A stretch of DNA of 64,000 bases from Corythoichthys intestinalis (GCF_030265065.1 NC_080408.1:32606501-32670500), one strand, 5' to 3'; shown: positions 34,013 through 63,278, counted from the first letter of the stretch. Notes: generated from the sequence alone by a model not told the origin. Numbers and translations are program-made.

Positions 34013-35886
34013 ATTGTTAACATAAAAACCGAAACATAATACTTATTTTTATATAATAATCACAAAGCCAGTCATGTAAAAATCAAGCTCAGCCTCAATA
34101 ACGTAGTTTGGACTTCTGTCGAAGTCATCAAAAAAGGGCCCTTGGAAATATGGGCCCTATGATTCTCTTGTGGTTGAGTTAGAGACACGCCACCCACCCA
34201 CCAAAATGGTCAAGAATCATATTTTCAGTGCATTTTCTTGTGGCTTCTCTTTAATTATAGCCCTTCATCAGTATCAGGTGTCGGGGTGTGTGCGAGTTTT
34301 GGATCTGTTTTTAACACATTTTACCTGCACCACCATTATGAGAAAAAAAAAAAAAACCATGAAACTCGGTCTCTTACAGTACATTACAATACATTTATTG
34401 GGCTACGTGTTTTTCCGTCTTGGCTATTCCCAATCTGAAAATCTGAATTTGTGAGCGAAATAGAGGAAATTGATGGGTTTCAGAAGCAGCGGGGGGAGGA
34501 GGAAAGACTGATTTATGAGTGCTGCGTTATTGAGTCGACTTTTGGCAGGAGCGCGTGTGTTCTTTGCTTCTTATTGGTTTTGACAGGATATCAAATGGAG
34601 AAGAAGCGGGTGACGTTCAACTATGCGAAAGTAAAAATGTTTCTGACTTGGCTCTGTGAGTTGGGCTAATGGAACGCCAGCTTTGAGCTGATTTTGGCAC
34701 GGCGGGCCACATCCATCCAGAAGGCCGTCTGGGGTCTATATGGCCAAGGTGATAAAGTGAAGGCATTGAAGGCTCGCTGTACGACCTACTTTTTAATGGA
34801 GCTCCTCCAAATGTGCCAAACAAGAAGTTATCAAAAATGCCCAAAAGAAGTGAAATAAATGAGCTGGAGACACAGACAGAAGGGTTGCTTGGATCATTCC
34901 TGTGGTCACCACTTGATGTGTACTGATGAGTCTGCACCACAGCAAATGGGAGTGATCCCAAAGCATTACAGAAGCTCAAACTGCTGCTCAGGCAGAATAA
35001 TACTCTTTTGTGGACATCACTGGAAAATTATGTTTTCGCGTGTGGTTTAAATCACAACAACTTAGTCGCAGAGGGAATGCGTCCACGCAAATGTACACAG
35101 ATTTTAAACAACTCCCCGTGGCTGTCATATATGGTAAACAATATTCTGCTTGTTGTATGACATTATAAACCATCTGAGGGGAAAGGAAAAGACACTTTGT
35201 GGAAAATGGGCCGTGTGTCAGAGCTCAGAAACGCCTTGGCACTGTCAGTCTGTTAATTTCACCCGCAGGGTACTTTTCCTGTCTTTTTGCAATCATCTCT
35301 CGCCCCCACAATCTGAGCTCCTAATATGAATCTTGCGAGGAGCCTGTAGCCTGACAGGAGAGACGGAGTTTACAGAGTGGCTACTCAGCCGTCGTTGGCG
35401 ATCTTTACGTAAAAAGCCTTCTCGCCTCTGCAGTTTTTACCTTTCATTTTTGCCAGCTATCAATCTAGTATTGCAAATAAACATGCCAAACTTTCCAAAC
35501 TTGCTTCTCACTGACCACTGGCTGACTCCATTGAGCTCCGACAGTGATGACCCCTGAGCTAATTGCGGCAAACGTGTGGCACTAAATATGACTTTCCAGA
35601 GAATTCCGTTTTTCACATCCATCTGTCTGAGGTTACTGACTGCGCCAGTTCTCCCATAGGTTTTTTTTTTTTTTTTTCTTGGAACAGACGGATCTAATCA
35701 GGGTCTGTTTGGGTCCTGAGGGATGACATATGAGCTCTGTACATACTGTTTATGATGAGAGGGCCATGAGGAGACATGCAGAAAATTGTTGAAATAAGAC
35801 TTTTGAAAGACTTAGTTAATAGCGGTGACTAAAGAATGTCAATATGGATTATTTCCATTCCTTTTCCTTTTAGAATGACCTCTTAC
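34013..35886. other. Upstream intron or intergenic DNA, no gene seen
   Basis: Mostly non-repetitive sequence between the composite element and the probable angptl1 first exon. Open frames here are short and lack splice or family support. Confidence 0.45.
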
Positions 35887-36166
35887 CTCTCTTGGTTGTC
35901 AGCGGTCCAGTAGAAGCTGGTTGAAGGATCCAGATCTTATTTGCGTGGAGTTGTCCTACCCTCCATGCTCTCCTGACGCTCCCTGAGTCTTTGCTCTCAT
36001 TGAGAATGAAGGCCTGCTCCCAGCCGACCCGGCCCGGTAGGAGAACACTAGAGGGTGGTCCATGTGCAAAAAAGAGGGAGGCTGATGCTTTGGTTTCCTC
36101 AGTAGTCACAGGGAAGAGGAGGCTTGGCCCTGCCTTCTTGTGCTGATATCATGTCAAGTTTTATAG
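35887..36166 (-). promoter_or_regulatory. angptl1: Probable angptl1 promoter and non-coding first exon
   Basis: On the - strand, CTATAAAAC at 36166-36158 is a TATA box. About 25-30 bp further on a transcript could start near 36133, and AAGAGAG|GTAAGA at 35887 is a strong donor. The matching acceptor is TTCACAG just before 29810, which leaves 40 nt of leader ahead of the angptl1 ATG at 29770. The link across 6 kb is inferred. Confidence 0.45.
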
Positions 36167-36924
36167 CAAATTAGCCCCTCCTCCGCAAGAAGTTTGTCCA
36201 TATTGTCTGACTTCTCACCTAATTGAATGTACGATGTTGACAGTCCAGTAGCTTGAGGATAGTCCGTTTTGGATCTTATTCTGTGTGTCCTGTGGCGGCC
36301 CAAAACGCAATCGGCAGCTGTGTTTATACGCTCATGAGGACAATGTGTGGCAGGACTCCCCTTCGGCTCACTGTTTTGAAAGGGGAAGGAAGCTCAGGCT
36401 TTGATGAATTGGGCTTGCTCTGCATGGGGAGATGTACTTAACCATGTGGGAGGACAGCTTTGCTTATGATATTCAAGACAGGATGTTTTTATTTTTCTAG
36501 TGTGTGAGAGCGTGACGTGTGGGCTCTGGTGCGTGACCCCAAAAAAGTGGTTGTACTTGTGATTGAGAATGCTCTTCACATGGTGAACGGATAAGTATAC
36601 TGAATGTCTGCCTTAGAAATGCATCAGACATCTATCGCTGTCAATGGCAGACAATGAGTTTAGATGGACAGATGTATGCAAGTACAGGGATAATGTGCGG
36701 TTGCCACACGCGCGGCAAAGCCTGAGCCAAGATTCAAAATCTAAATATTTCTATTCTTACTAATATTTAATTGAAAATGAAATCAAATGTTGTTATTCAA
36801 GATGTATTTGTCTATCTCAATGTTTGATCAATTTAGTTTTTGTGAGCAATTCAATAAAAATAGCTGTAACATACAGTGATCCCTCAATACTTTGCGCTTC
36901 AAACTTCGCGCCCTCAGTCCATCG

Positions 36925-37372
<448 letters not shown>

Positions 37373-37610
37373 TATATACTGGACTGTCTCAGAAAATTAG
37401 AATACACAATATTCTAATTTTTTGAGACAGTCCTGTGTATATATACAGGACTGTCTCAGGAAATTAGAATACACAATATTCTAATTTCCTGACTGTCTCA
37501 GGAAATTAGAATATTGTGTATTCTAATTTCCTGAGACAGTCCTGTATATATACACAGGACTGTCTCAAAAAATTAGAATATTGTGTATTCTAATTTCCTG
37601 AGACAGTCCA

Positions 37611-37617
<7 letters not shown>
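37373..37617. repeat. 245-bp near-perfect palindrome built from mariner-type ends
   Basis: Arms 37373-37492 and 37498-37617 (120 bp each) are reverse complements with one mismatch seen by hand; the spacer is 5 bp (CTGTC). Each arm is itself made of smaller palindromes of GGACTGTCTCAGGAAATTAG and its complement, a terminus known from Tc1/mariner-type elements. TA repeats border both sides. Confidence 0.9.

Positions 37618-37660
<43 letters not shown>
37612..37660. repeat. (TA)n microsatellite
   Basis: Uninterrupted TA tract between the palindrome and the next inverted-repeat element. Confidence 0.9.
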
Positions 37661-37663
<3 letters not shown>

Positions 37664-38654
37664 GGAAAACACTCAGGTGACTTCAAGTTCTGCTCTGAGA
37701 CCCCAATTTAGCCAACTTTCAAAAGTGTCCGATATGCATGTGTGATACATCATTGGAAAGCTTAAAATCTTAATTTTCTGGGGGAAGAAAAATTTTGAAC
37801 AGGAGGGCATTTAAAAAAAAAAAAAAAAATTTAAACAGCAAAACCCTATCTGGAGGTGAGAGCGCGCGAGGGCAGAATTACAGACGCCATGACTTTGAGG
37901 AGATATTATCTCGTACTTACCTTGTTTCGATCCAAAAACTCCATGTAGCATGTATCACTGAGTGTCAAGACACAGCTGTGAATGGCCACAGCTGGATTTT
38001 TGGGGATTTTATGAGTGAAACACGGTAATATAACAAGGGCTGCGATACCGAAATCGCAGACGTCGAGGAGTGGTCGAGATGTTCTTTTTCATGTATTTAC
38101 TCTTTTAAACTTTTTTTTTTTTTTTCAATTTTTCTTTGTTTGGATCAATTATTTATCATCTAACATATTGGAGAAAATGCGACAGAAACAAAAAAAAATA
38201 CAATTAATTGGTAGTTATGAGGTAGATATCCATGACTTTTTTACAGACACCATTTTTTTCATTGTGACATAATTTGTTTAAAAGTTTAAAATACGAGAGT
38301 GAATAATTTTTTAAAGTTTTTTTTTTTTTTTTTAACGAAATATGAGATATCAATTAATGATTCTAAGCTAAAAACAACAGATATTTCGAATAATAAATAT
38401 AATTAATTACCTTAGTTTCATGGCTGGGTTGAAACGAAAGCGGTTGCGCAACGTCTGTAAACAGGGGTTTTCAGTGTAAAATGGACAAATTACAAATATT
38501 TCGGGGGCTTAATGCGCCATGAATCTGCTCTGGCAGCATATAGACATTGTTCTATCAAACACAACAGTTGTTTTGGCTTAAAATACATCAGTTTCTTTTA
38601 AAGAGGAGTGCAAGAGCTGAAACTGCTATTTCAGTCTTGTCTGTGTTTTCCGCC
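37661..38654. mobile_element. Unclassified terminal-inverted-repeat element (GGCGGAAAACAC ends)
   Basis: Left end GGCGGAAAACACTCAGG and right end CTGTGTTTTCCGCC are inverted over about 12 bp. TATATA lies on both sides, which hides any target duplication. About 1 kb, AT-rich, no transposase frame. Confidence 0.65.
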
Positions 38655-39099
38655 ATATATATATTTAGGTGTGTGGGGCTGGGGGTGTGTGTACGTATAT
38701 ATATTATCATTGTGTTTTGTGCTTGTATGCTACATTTACTTACATCTTATGTAACTCCTGCTCTTAAAACATACTGAGGCCCCGGGCTACAGGTGAGTAG
38801 ATTCAATCGAAGCGCTGACCATTTTACATTGGGTTTTGGGAAAGGGTTGATATAGATTCACAGGGAAGTGTTTCTACCGAAACAAAAATACTTAGCGCTA
38901 CCAATAATATGTATTTGTGATGACGAATTAATAGTTGCTACTTGCGAGTCACATTAATTTGTTAGTATTATATTTTTGGGCCCCTGGAGTCCTTCCTCTT
39001 TTCCCCCTTCGGTGCCCCAGGCTTCTGCACTTGTGCAGGGGCGTTACTTGTACTTGGAGAGATCGGATCAAAGTGTTAAAAATAGTAAAACTACTGAGA

Positions 39100-39336
39100 G
39101 GCTCTTTGACTGACGTCATCCAGTCTGGCCAGTACACAACACCTGTCTTGTGAATGGCTTGGATGACACGTGACGTCCAGTCGTCTCTCTACACTTCTTT
39201 TGCAAAGTTTTAGACTCTCACAATTTCAAACATTCGTTGTTGATCGCAATGACCCCATTCGATGCTGACGAAGGAAAAGAAACATAGCTGCTCATCTCAT
39301 GTGTTGAATCTCGTGTGGGCTGTTTACTCCTGCAGC
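39100..39336 (+). promoter_or_regulatory. Putative zyg11 promoter and 5' leader
   Basis: A CRE-like ACGTGACGTC lies at about 39168, roughly 170 bp before the proposed start codon. No TATA box is evident. The assignment depends on the proposed ATG at 39337. Confidence 0.3.
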
Positions 39337-55282
<15,946 letters not shown>

Positions 55283-55329
55283 TAGAATTGTTTCATCGAG
55301 GATTTCATGTTGAAATTAAGGTTGTGCAA

Positions 55330-55335
55330 AATAAA
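55330..55335 (+). terminator. zyg11: zyg11 poly(A) signal AATAAA
   Basis: AATAAA lies 48 nt after the zyg11 stop codon (55280-55282), in CAAAATAAAACTGC. It is the first such signal downstream; its use is inferred. Confidence 0.6.
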
Positions 55336-57091
55336 ACTGCACTCGGTGAAGAGTTAGATGAAGAGAAGTTTCATGTGTGCAGGAATTTTGATAACCAAAG
55401 TGTAAATTTTATGTGTATATTTAATGAATGAGTACATAATTTGTTGCATAAAATGCCACTAGAGGGTGCTTCAGAGCTGTGACTTCAGCGATTGGTTTAA
55501 TCTCAGTTGAAAGGCAGTGCTGTAAATGAATACAAAAATAAGAATTGATTAAAACCCTAACAAGGATAAGCATTATTGGAAATAGATGGATGGAAGAATT
55601 CAATACAAGACAGTTAAAAGTAATTTGAAAATAATAATATAACAGTTAAACAACTTGAAAACAATACCCCTGAAAAATAATAAATGTGAAACTAAAGCAT
55701 CTTAAGTCTATTGAAAGTCGTCCTATTCTTTTTGTGATCATTCAACTAACTATTGTTTGAATTACACCTTTTATTATGTGCATCCCAGCAGAAATGAATC
55801 TTGTTTTTTGAGATTGACAAACCACAGGTATTCATTTTGCAGCTGTGTAATTGTGGAGAAAAAATTCAAGGTAAACCAGGATATCCAGGAAGTAGCATGG
55901 TGGCAGACATTTTTTGTCATTGTGGGACTATTTTACCCAATTAAATGCGAGTATGCAAGATTGCCCACCCTTCCTCAGGATGTTATTAATACCTATTATC
56001 ACATCCACCTGGCCTGCAGTCTGTTTATGTACAGTGTATAACTGACTACACAATGGCTCTGCTCATAAGGGGTGTCATTTTGTGTGTGTGATAACATTAT
56101 TTTCTTCATTATTAGGTCAAAGAATGTTGTGATTTGCATACTTAAATACTTTGAGTAACCATAGACTTCACTATCAGTTGATGAGACAACTCCCACAGAC
56201 ATTGCGTCACGGCTTCCCGTAGGGGGCAGGGCCAGGCAGAGCTTGGTTGCAGCTTTCACTGCAATAAACGCAAATACAGGTTGCGTTCTAATGCCGGATT
56301 TGGGTTGAAACAGGACAAAAGTTTTAGTGCATACAAACGGTCAGAAGTGTCTCGAGTGATTTGATCAAAGATTCAAGGTAATTGTTTTATAAAATAGCAC
56401 CATGCATGCACGCTGAAACTTGAAAATTTTTTGCGTAACTTTACCTTGAAATATTTACGTAAAATGAATAATAACTGCCCGTTTCTTTTCTGTTTTTTTT
56501 TCTTTTAACCAAGAATCCAGGCTGTTTTACATTCATATCTATAAAAATTCCGGTATTTACACATTTATTTACAAAAATTTTCAACTTAAAAAGCTCTTTG
56601 TTTTGTGATGGCTGCCATGTTGGATTTCTATCCATACACAAGAGCGTAACTTTACATACAGGTAATTTTCGGCCAACTGCCCGTTTTTGGCAAAAAAAAA
56701 AAAAAAAACAACAACAAAAAAACCCCTAGTATTTTAGACATTTTTGCACCCATTCCAGAAAAAAAAAGGGGCTTTTACGTGTTTCTCTTTATGGAATATT
56801 TCAATCTAAAACGACGACCAAGACTTGCTGAGGCAATAGTCACATTGGAATTCAACCTAAATTAGTTCTATATAGAAAAATGCAAAATTTCCTTTTGTTT
56901 AGTAGAATTAAGATGATTCTGCATAGTATCCTGTACATGTCAAAATTGCACCAAATAAAAGTTGAAGTTGCTAGTTCAGGCAAAAAATGGTTAAATATTG
57001 CTGTTGATCCTGAAAATATAGGTGATTATCTATGCATTTGGTGATTTTTGTCCATCTAGCGTAAAAACAGAGAATTTTATATCTATTTTAA
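55336..57091. other. Intergenic DNA downstream of zyg11
   Basis: No gene seen. About 56485-56645 is an inverted copy of the 24955-25495 tandem unit (CTTTTAACCAAGAATCCAG, TTTTACATTCATATCTATA, AAAAAGCTCTTTGTTTTG), followed by A-runs at 56690 and 56757. Confidence 0.5.
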
Positions 57092-58984
57092 AGTGCCTAT
57101 GACACGAAAAAGCATGTTTATTTCATAATACACGCAGTATTTTATGCTCCTGAATGAAATGGACCGCTTGGATGTGTGTGGAAGCGATCGCTATATTTAT
57201 TTAGTTTTTTGAATCCCGCGCCATGGAAATGTGTGACTTCTGGCAACAGTCTCGAGTTGAAAAAGAGGGCGCTGTGACGTGTACGGAGGAAGGAGTTCTC
57301 TTCACTATACAGCCGTACTGTTGTATGAGAAGGACTAAGGATTCAGCTGATTTTGTGGATTAATACGTTTGTTTTTCGCGTCACGCCAGCCAAACGGCTG
57401 CAGAAAATCTTGCTGTAACGAGGGAGAGGCGTGTGCGCCTTTTTGGGGTTTCAAAAGGTTACCTTTGGATTGGATATTGGCAAAAACAAGCCCTACTACT
57501 GTGGGACCATGGGACTTACGAGGAAGTGAGTAAACATGGTGTTTTGTATTATGTCAAATACTGGGATCATTTTAATATGTAGGTGTCTTGCATTTTGTGG
57601 CTGACATGCTCTTTGTCCCCTCGGCCGACGACCGACGGCTTGTCGCACATCCCCCCGCCAGGAGAGCTCTATACTCGGCTTATTTCCCTCTTCATGTGCC
57701 TGGTGTTCTGTCAAATTTTCCGACTGATCAGAAATTGCAACTTTGAGTTAAAAATAGCCGCGAATACAGCGATTACAAAGTAAACACTACAAACTTTCTT
57801 TAAATAAAGGACTACTTACGTTTGATCATGGATGGGCATTTACCGTAAAAAGCTCTCCTCATACACATTATCTGCACATGTTAGCTGCACAACAACTGCA
57901 GCCGCCCTCCTCCACTGAGTGTCTCGCTGTTTACGACTTCGCCGTGTAGTAAGAATTTTTTTGCCATATTCGTTTTGACCATTTGGCAGCTACACGCTCC
58001 TCCGACGTTGGCTGGTTTGTTCGGCGGTCATTGTCAGCTGCTTCCCCGGCGAGCTCTCCTGTCCGTAGTAGCAGGGGAACGAGCTGTAAATTGCTCTCTG
58101 CCGGGCGGTTTGCCAATTGGCAAAGACAATCGACAACCCAGTCATCATGTGAAACGATCCGGGCTAGTTATGTGTGATTTTCCGCTTCAAAGACTTTGAA
58201 ACATCACTCGGTTCAGGTAAGCATGTCGGCTAGCTGTCACTCCTCTTGGTTTGTTTACATTCTCCGAAGCCGGGGAAGGGAAATGACATAAGCCCGATTT
58301 AGGTGGCATAAAATATCGTTCAGGAGGTGTGACAGTAAAGGTGAAGTCGACAGTTTTGACCATTATGGAGTAATTTTGCCATGTCGTCTTGAATAAATGC
58401 ATTTTATTATTTTCATATTCCATTTACAAACAACAAACCGTTATTTGTCATGACCATGCCATTTATTTAGCTATTGGGGAAAAATACTTCAATAAAAAGT
58501 ATATCATGTAAAAATATTGGAGTAGAGAGACTGAAACAATGACACTTTGCGGCTCTCTTCATCACGTCTTCCTCGTTCTGAATAATTCCCCCTCAACGGG
58601 CTGACTGGTCCTTCTCAAGCCATTTATGTAGCTATTGGGGAAAAATACTTGAATAAAAAGAATATCCTGTAAAAATATTGGAGTAGAGAGACCGAAACAA
58701 TGACATTTTGCGGCTCTCTTCGTCGCGTATTTCTCGTTGTGAATAATTCCCCCTCAATGGGCTGCATACTAAATCAGATGAAATCGTGACTCCGGTGACG
58801 TCATCCACCTGTTGGGGACGTTAGAGCACTATATTGGTAGGCGTGGCTAACCGGCAGATTAAAAGACTAATTTCTCGTCATCTGCGCTTTGCTAAATTGT
58901 TGTATATAGTCGAATCCTCTGAAAATATGATTCTAATTCACATAATAATCATATGTAAGACTTTTTTCTCCTGTCGAACGCACT
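57092..58984. mobile_element. TTAA-flanked element family, copy 2 (1.9 kb)
   Basis: AGTGCCTATGACACG at the left and CGAACGCACT at the right are inverted at AGTGC, each next to TTAA (57088-57091, 58985-58988). That fits a piggyBac- or Kolobok-type target. About 58465-58610 and 58630-58770 are a tandem duplication (AGCTATTGGGGAAAAATACTT to AATAATTCCCCCTCAA, 165 bp apart). No transposase recognised. Confidence 0.65.
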
Positions 58985-59594
58985 TTAAGTAATGTTTATA
59001 TGAAAAATAATTAGGATTTTATTTGGGAATGGCTTTGAATTTTTTGATGCCGCTGCTCATGGAGACTTGTATATGCCTAAGGGAGGGTCCTGTTTTGGTT
59101 TTAGGTCGCTATTTTGAAAATATTTGAATTTTAAGTTTTTGAAAATAGTCCTCCTATGGAGCAGCCCCGTGCCCTGTTTCCTGTCAACTGATAATGAAGT
59201 CTATGGAGTAACCGTATTTCAAATTATGGTCATTCATACTCGGCATTTTCTGCCCCCTTAACTCATTGACGAGGATAGACGTCCTATCCATTTTGCCTGG
59301 AAGGGCTGCCTCAACTGTATAATCAAAGAGTTGCAGGCTTGGGCTTCAGAAGTCATCATGACCACGGCGTCATGTTACTCGGTAGCCATGAAAAAGGCTT
59401 TCCGAGAGTTATTCACACGGTGACTTTTGAGCACATGAGCAGAGGTGTCGAATGTGCGTGAGTGGGTTTACATTTCTGTTTGTGGCTAGCCTGTGACACA
59501 TGAGACGGTGATGAGAACAAGGCTGTCACATAGACACAGAGGAGGTCATTTGAGCCATTAAATTGAATACTCATTTCTTTTTACGTCTCCATCA

Positions 59595-61137
59595 TGTACA
59601 CCCCTAGCATTTCTGCAGATATTTAAGTATATCTTTTCATGGGACAACACTGACAAAATTACACTTTGACACAATAAAAAGTAGTCTGTGTGCAGCTTAT
59701 ACAACAAGCTTATATAACATACAACATGTCAACTGTCAATATTTTGTGTGTCCACCACTATTATCCAGAGCTGCCTTTACTCTCCTGGGCATGGAGTTGA
59801 CCAGAGCTTCACAGGTTGCCACTGGAATGCTCTTTCACTCCTCCATGACGAGGTTGCGGAGCTGCCGGATATTTGAGACTTTGCGCACCTTCCGCTTGAG
59901 GATACCCCAAAGATGTTCTATTGGGATCAAGTCTGGAGACATGCTTGGCTAATCCATCACCTTTACCCTCAGCCTCTGCAGTAAAGCAGTGGTCATCTTG
60001 GAGGTGTGTTTGGGGTAATTGTCATGCTGGAACACTGCCCTGCGACCCAGTTTTTGGAGGGAGGGGATCATGCTCTGCTGCAGTATTTCACAGTACATGT
60101 TAGAGTTAATGTTTCCCCTCAATGGAATGTAACTCTCCAACACCTGCAGCACTCATGCAGCCCCAGACCATGACATTCCCACCACCATGCTTGACTGTAG
60201 GCATGACACACTTATCTTTGTACTCCTCACCTGGTCACCGCCACACATGCTTGAGACCATCGGAATCAAACCAAATAATCTCTGTCTAATCAGACCATAG
60301 GACATGGTTCCAGTAATCCATGTGCTTTGTTGACATGTCTTCAGGAAACTGTTTGTGGGCTTTCTTGTGTACCGTCTTCAGAGGAGGCTTCCTCCTGGGG
60401 TGCCAGCCATGCACACCAATTTGATGTAGAGTGCGGCGTATGGTCTGAGCACTAACAGTCTGACTCTCCACCTCTTCAATCTCTGCAGCAATGCTGAAAG
60501 CACTCCTGCGACGATCTTTCAGAGAAAGCATTTGGATGTGACGCTCGGCACGTGCGCTCAGCTTCTTTGGGCGACCAACCCGAGGCCTGTTCTGAGTGGA
60601 CTCTGCTCTTTTAAAACGCTGGATGATCTTAGCCACTGTGCTGCAGCTCAGTTTCAGGGTGTTGGCAATCTTCTTGTAGCCTTGGCCATCTTCATGTAGC
60701 GCAACAATACGTATTTTAAGATCCTCAGAGAGTTCTTTGCCATGTGGTGCTGTGTTGGAACTTTCAGTGACCAGTATGAGAGAGTGTGAGAGCTGCACTA
60801 CAAATTTGAACACCTGCTCCCTATGCACACCTGGACCTAGTAACACTAACGAGTCACATGACATTTTGGAGGGAAAACGACAACCAGTACTCAATTTGGA
60901 CATTTAGGGATGTAGTTTCTAAGGGGTGTACTCATTTTTGTTGCCAGGGGTTTAGATATTAATAGCTATATTTTGAGTTATTTTGAGGGGGAAAAATTTT
61001 AACTTCATTATATAAGCTGCCCACAGACTACTTTTCATTGTGTCAAAGTGTCATTTTGTCCGTGTTGTCCCATGAAAAGATATACTTAAATATCTGCAGA
61101 AATGCGAAGGGTGTACTCACTTTTGTGATATACTGTA
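59595..61137 (-). mobile_element. Tc1-like transposon, nearly full length
   Basis: The right end reads AAGGGTGTACTCACTTTTGT..TACTGTA. The left end matches it from GTACACCCCTAGCATTTCTG inward but lacks the outer ~20 bp. The transposase is on the - strand, about 60745 to 59736. Its helix-turn-helix and linker parts (GKELSEDLKIRIVALHEDG, GRPKKLSARAERH) are open to about 60290, then come FQHDNYPKHTSK, SPDLIPIEHLW and an end at GGHTKY. A frame change near 60290 and at least one stop (EE-stop-KS, near 59840) break it. Confidence 0.9.
59736..60745 (-). pseudogene. Tc1 transposase, broken
   Basis: About 335 codons' worth of DDE transposase. The N-terminal DNA-binding part and linker are intact; the catalytic part is split between frames, with HDN and PIEHLW motifs still legible. 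Few lesions, so among the younger Tc1 copies here. Confidence 0.85.
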
Positions 61138-61427
61138 CATCTAATTGTAGTTTTGACTCCAAAATGTCACACCATAGCTCATTTGAAGGTGGCAAGTCAT
61201 CTTTACATATAAAATGTCACATTTGCATTAATTTTCATGATCAGAATTTCGATTTAACAAAATCCACTTAATATTTTAACTAAAGCGCTTTGGGCAGATT
61301 TCCTTCTTTGGCATTCTGATTCTCCATTTGCACTGTTTAAGCTGGCTTAGCTGGTTCCTGACATCACGCTCGTATCACTCTGATCATTAAGAACCACTGA
61401 ATCATAGATCCCCAAATGGAAACATAT

Positions 61428-61464
<37 letters not shown>

Positions 61465-62930
61465 CAGAAATAGAGCTGTCACAAAGGAAACTGCTCAAAA
61501 TATTTGTTACGAAAAAAAAAAAAAAAAAGCCTGTGGGGAAGCTAAAAAGAGACAAGATGCAAATAAAAAGGATAAAGTATAATATTGAAGGACATTTCAG
61601 ACTTAACAGTTTTTTAAAAAAATAAAAATATACTTGGACCGTTTAGACAGTCTGTATATCTGTTCCAGTCGCTTCGAATTGCAGCTTATTGCTTTTCACT
61701 ATCTTTTTCGTGCAGATGCCTCAATTGGATCTGCATCACATTTAAACCCTGACCATGCAGGCACAACTAATATAAGGGCACTTATTGTCGCCTTTATGTT
61801 CTCAAGCATTCATATGTGTTTCTGTGTGTGCACGGAAGGATATTCTTTGAAATGACCTTGGGGAGGGGCACAGTACTCTCAGGCCCTTGAGCCTGTGTGC
61901 GGATATGGAAAAGCAGCAGCAGCATCCGCTGTCCTGCCAAGCAACTTCCTGTCGTCCATCAATCATCAGCTAGAGGACAGCTACTTATAATAGTCACTTC
62001 TCATTCCCCATTTTTAAATTTGTAAGTCATTTTATGGGTCCATGACAAGGATTTTCTTCTTACTTGGGCAGTGTGAGTATGTGTTTGTGTGTAAGACGAA
62101 GATGAGATAGCCAATTATGGTGAGTTAGTGACGCTAAGGCTTGATGTCACATCTCCCATCAGCAAGCAATATAGGGCGACTATTCAGCCTGGAGTTTAGT
62201 AGATCTGCGCGAGTGTGCACAAGCGTAACTTGCCGCAGGCGGGGAAATTTCTAGGTCCAAATAGCATTTGTCCATTTAGAGATGCAAACATGGCCAGATT
62301 TATGTGTGGATGGATGGAGAAGACACTTGGATATAATATGTATTATCTAATCTCATTCACTGTCATTGATTGTGATAGGCATCCAATCCAATCTGAGAGG
62401 GCTGGCAATGACTGACCATGCTTCAATGCCATTGATGGTGATATGCATCTAAATTAGGGTTGCCAACTGTCAATTGAAAAACTGAATCATCCGGTATTCA
62501 AAAACAAAAGAACGCGTCCCTTATTGAGTTTTCAAGGTAGGCGCGTTGTCCCTTATTATCATCAAAATTCAAAATAGTGCCTTTTTTGTAGAAGGAACGA
62601 ATACTGGTATGGTGCTTTACAAGAATATGCGGGGAAACACATTCAACCGCCTATCCTGCTTTTTGACCAATGAGCTGACGGAACAATGACAGTATGAAAT
62701 ACCACTCATCTCATTGGTCGAGGTACTGTCGCTAACGGAAGACAACGTAAGAGTGTGGGAGAGTGTGTGTTCTGTCAAATTCATGATATTTGGAGTGATC
62801 ATTTGCAGAAATCTTATTGCTGAGGGAACTTTGAACGCACTAACATTGTAAAAGAAAAAAACACTTTACCTGAGAGTTTGTTTGCGCTTTTCACCATTTT
62901 CTTGAGCACTGCCCTTTGATGTCGACAAAA
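61138..62930. other. Intergenic DNA with simple repeats
   Basis: An A-run of about 30 lies at 61432-61462, a shorter one at 61514-61527, and a diverged copy of the dispersed repeat at about 62345-62455. From about 62457 (TAGGGTTGCCAACTGTC) the sequence looks like one end of a hAT-type repeat. No gene seen. Confidence 0.5.
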
Positions 62931-62933
62931 ATT

Positions 62934-63109
62934 ACCGAATTTTTCGGGCATATTTAAATGCTTTATTCTTCCCAAAATTTACAGTGCGCCTTATGTATGA
63001 ATCCTGGTTGTGCTTAATGACCTCGAACCTATTTTGTTAGCACGTGTATTATACCACTCCTGAAAAGTGCTCCACACACATGGCGCGCCTCATAGTCCAA
63101 AAACTATAG
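62934..63109. mobile_element. Short TA-flanked inverted-repeat element
   Basis: ACCGAATTTTTCGGGCAT at the left and ATAGTCCAAAAACTATAGTA at the right are loosely inverted. GTGCGCCTTATG and GCGCGCCTCATAGTCC inside place it near the CCGTAATTTTCGGACTATAA group. Confidence 0.45.
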
Positions 63110-63278
63110 TAAGTGGATTTACTATGCATCTATAATATCTATTATGAAAATCATATGTGTTGAAAACATAATTTTTTGACTCCAAACGAGTTAGTTTTTG
63201 TTCAACTATGTCATAAACCTGGGGATCGTACAATCATGTCATCAACACATAGTTACGGTATGTTTGTTGTCACATGTA

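Noticed and set aside
37373-37617. Reading the repeated GGACTGTCTCAGG blocks as a CRISPR-like array
   Set aside because: Units are inverted, not direct, and have no unique spacers; this is animal DNA with mariner-type ends.
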